Assembly (NCBI GenBank): GCA_021737645.1
Contig: JAIPDO010000004.1
Span: 50,090 to 114,089 of the forward strand
DNA from: Desulfarculaceae bacterium
GTDB lineage: Bacteria; Desulfobacterota; Desulfarculia; Desulfarculales; Desulfarculaceae
Length of the DNA stretch: 64,000 bases
Direction: 5' to 3'
Position 1 is the first letter of the stretch; the number at the start of each line of letters is the position of its first letter. Below the pieces are notes generated by a model. It was not told where the DNA came from. It was given only the letters and a program-made list of their open reading frames with translations, and did no database searches. Below, in pieces: positions 62,522 through 64,000 of this stretch. The position numbers were made by a program, and so were the translations under genes.

Positions 62522-63427
62522 GTGAGTTTAGTGGCCTTGTGCAAAAGCGAGGACAGGCAATACGGCGTTAAGGCCGTGGTGGCAGCCATGGGTTGGGATG
62601 AATCCAGCAATCCTATTCAGGGCAAGCGGGTTCTTCTGAAGCCGAATTTAAACACTGCGGATCCCATGCCCGGGTCCACGGACAATGCCACTTTGGAAGC
62701 GCTCATCGACGAACTTTGGCGTATGGGGGCCAAATCCATAACTCTGGGCGAGCGCAGCTGGAAGGTGACCAGGGAGGTCATCGAACAAAAAGGCCTGATT
62801 CCGCTGCTGCAAGCCAAACAGGTCGAGTTGATGGTTTTTGATGAGCTGCCGGAAAGCGACTGGGTGCAGATCAAGACCCCTGGTCATCATTGGCCCGACG
62901 GATTCCTGGTGCCGCGGCCGCTCATGGAAACCGAATGCCTGGTGGAGACCTGTTGCCTGAAAACCCATGCCTTTGGCGGGGTTTTCACCATGTCTTTGAA
63001 ACTTGCGGTTGGTTTTGTACCGGGAAGGGAGCAGGAACCGATTTATATGAATGCCCTGCACAGCTCTCCCCATCAAAGAGAGATGATCGCGGAGATCAAT
63101 ACGGTATTTTCGCCCGCCCTGGTAGTTTTGGACGGCGTAGATGCCTTTGTTGACGGAGGCCCCATGACCGGAACCAGAGCCTCGGGCAATGTTATGTTGG
63201 CCTCCAGCGACCGCATCGCCATCGATGCGACAGGTTTGGCCTGCCTCAAGCATCTGGGTGCCAACAACGACATAAGCAAACCGGCGATTTTCAGCCAGGA
63301 GCAGATTAAGCGCGCGGTGGAACTCGGGTTGGGGGTGTCCAGCGCCAAAGAGATTCAACTTGTCGGCGCCGACGAGGGCAGCCGGGACTACGCCAAGGCC
63401 ATAGGGGATATTTTGCTGGAAAATTAA
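62522..63427 (+). CDS. DUF362 domain protein
   Basis: A 301-residue protein starting at a GTG with AGGAGAG 7 nt upstream. DUF362 features are VLLKPNLNTADPMPGSTDN near residue 37, GAKSITLGERSWK, CLKTHAFGGVFTMSLKLAVG near residue 145 and VVLDGVDAFVDGGPMTGTRA near residue 200. DUF362 proteins often carry ferredoxin domains; this one lacks them. The function of the family is undefined. It has no signal peptide and seems to be a single-gene unit. Confidence 0.88.
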   Translation: MSLVALCKSEDRQYGVKAVVAAMGWDESSNPIQGKRVLLKPNLNTADPMPGSTDNATLEALIDELWRMGAKSITLGERSWKVTREVIEQKGLIPLLQAKQVELMVFDELPESDWVQIKTPGHHWPDGFLVPRPLMETECLVETCCLKTHAFGGVFTMSLKLAVGFVPGREQEPIYMNALHSSPHQREMIAEINTVFSPALVVLDGVDAFVDGGPMTGTRASGNVMLASSDRIAIDATGLACLKHLGANNDISKPAIFSQEQIKRAVELGLGVSSAKEIQLVGADEGSRDYAKAIGDILLEN

Positions 63428-63607
63428 GCGGGCGACCTCGACAACCAGAAACCTTATATGGACAGCAGGGGCCAGATCGTGCAGCCCGATCCCGTGGGCC
63501 ACGTAGTGGATAGGTGTGCCGGTTAGGTGAGATTGACTGCTAATAAATTATTGAGTTGCTATGCCCGAAATTATACGGTTCCGGCCTATGCCCAAAGAGA
63601 GAATCAT

Positions 63608-64000
63608 ATGGCGCGTGCGCTTTCCATCACCCTGAGCCTGCTCATCGGGCTTGCCCTGCTCATGCCGCTTTCCGCCCGAGCCGGCCGGATCGGCTTTAAA
63701 AACAACCACCCCCTTAAATGCTATGCTTTCATGTTTCAAACCATGAAATGGAACAGTGACCAGCACAAGTGGGAGCCGCTCAGCGACCGTAAGTTTCAGT
63801 TTGTGAAGCCAGGCGAGACCCACATCTATGATGGTATTACCGACGCAATCCAATGGATCAGCGCAGCGCAAGCGGGGGACGCAAGGTGCTACGACCCTTC
63901 CACTACTGGTTACGTTCGGATTTGGTGGACAGCCACTCCCACCGAATGGGGCACTCTGAATGCGATTGTCGATGAGCGGGGAAACGTGGATGTGAAACAG
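63608..64000 (+). CDS. Secreted protein of unknown function (partial, runs off right edge)
   Basis: At least 131 residues are visible, starting MARALSITLSLLIGLALLM with AAGAGAG upstream and a signal peptide ending near ARAG. The mature part begins RIGFKNNHPLKCYAFMFQTM and includes two cysteines and many tryptophans (WISAAQAG, RIWWTATPTEWG). I do not recognise a family. Base composition is clearly lower in GC than in the rest of the window, which fits recent acquisition. The C-terminus is outside the window. Confidence 0.7.
   Translation, partial: MARALSITLSLLIGLALLMPLSARAGRIGFKNNHPLKCYAFMFQTMKWNSDQHKWEPLSDRKFQFVKPGETHIYDGITDAIQWISAAQAGDARCYDPSTTGYVRIWWTATPTEWGTLNAIVDERGNVDVKQ

Overview
The window reads as a chromosomal segment of a GC-rich anaerobic bacterium, most likely a sulfate-reducer-like member of the Desulfobacterota (former Deltaproteobacteria). 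Pointers are ferredoxin-dependent 2-oxoacid oxidoreductases (PorGDAB and IorAB), a tungsten/molybdenum aldehyde:ferredoxin oxidoreductase, an Hmc/Hyb-like membrane redox complex with a 13-haem cytochrome, an octahaem-TPR cytochrome, an oxygen-independent Fe-S cysteine desulfidase and Liv and TAXI-TRAP acid transporters. The taxonomic call is inference. No rRNA, tRNA, CRISPR array or intact insertion sequence was seen.

Region 1 (1-22428, all minus strand, read from high to low coordinate): an IclR regulator heads a co-directional block of about 22 kb: beta-hydroxyacid dehydrogenase, IlvD/Edd dehydratase, branched-chain-type ABC importer (binding protein, LivH, LivM, LivG, LivF), an MBL hydrolase, IorA-IorB, a ferredoxin-like protein, AOR, a MoaD-like protein, a UlaG-like MBL lactonase, PorG-PorD fusion-PorA-PorB, a Tm-1-like protein, an AHL-lactonase-like MBL protein, a class II aldolase and a ComB-like phosphatase cut by the window edge. 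The set looks like uptake and anaerobic oxidation of a hydroxy, sugar or possibly sulfo-sugar acid. Electrons would leave as reduced ferredoxin.

Region 2 (22741-33650, minus strand): a second long operon of cysteine desulfidase, nitroreductase-fold protein, ATC-hydrolase-like protein, TAXI-TRAP binding protein and fused permease, UbiD, zinc-ribbon protein, MFS carrier, UbiX, RidA and a GntR/FCD regulator, closed by a hairpin terminator. The combination suggests catabolism of an imported heteroaromatic or thiazoline-type carboxylate through cysteine to pyruvate, ammonia and sulfide; this is the strongest candidate for an undescribed pathway. A separate MFS gene (33770-35089) lies upstream.

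Region 3 (35219-44180): a HybA/HmcB-like Fe-S protein, a NrfD/HybB-type membrane subunit and a 13-haem cytochrome form a translationally coupled minus-strand operon. A textbook sigma-54 promoter precedes it, and a divergent PAS-AAA+-Fis sigma-54 activator lies next to it; a perfect 20-bp palindrome between them is a likely activator site. A 3-hydroxyacyl-CoA dehydrogenase and a DcaP-like porin follow.

Region 4 (44197-54575): a HEAT-repeat exported protein, a tandem intergenic repeat, a NarL-type two-component pair and a TetR-controlled tripartite RND efflux operon with an AcrR-like operator.

Region 5 (54866-64000) is more mosaic: a lone HerA-like ATPase, a porin C-terminal remnant, an arylsulfatase, an exported HAD phosphatase, an octahaem/HEAT/TPR cytochrome, a PAS remnant, a DUF362 protein and a secreted protein cut by the right edge.
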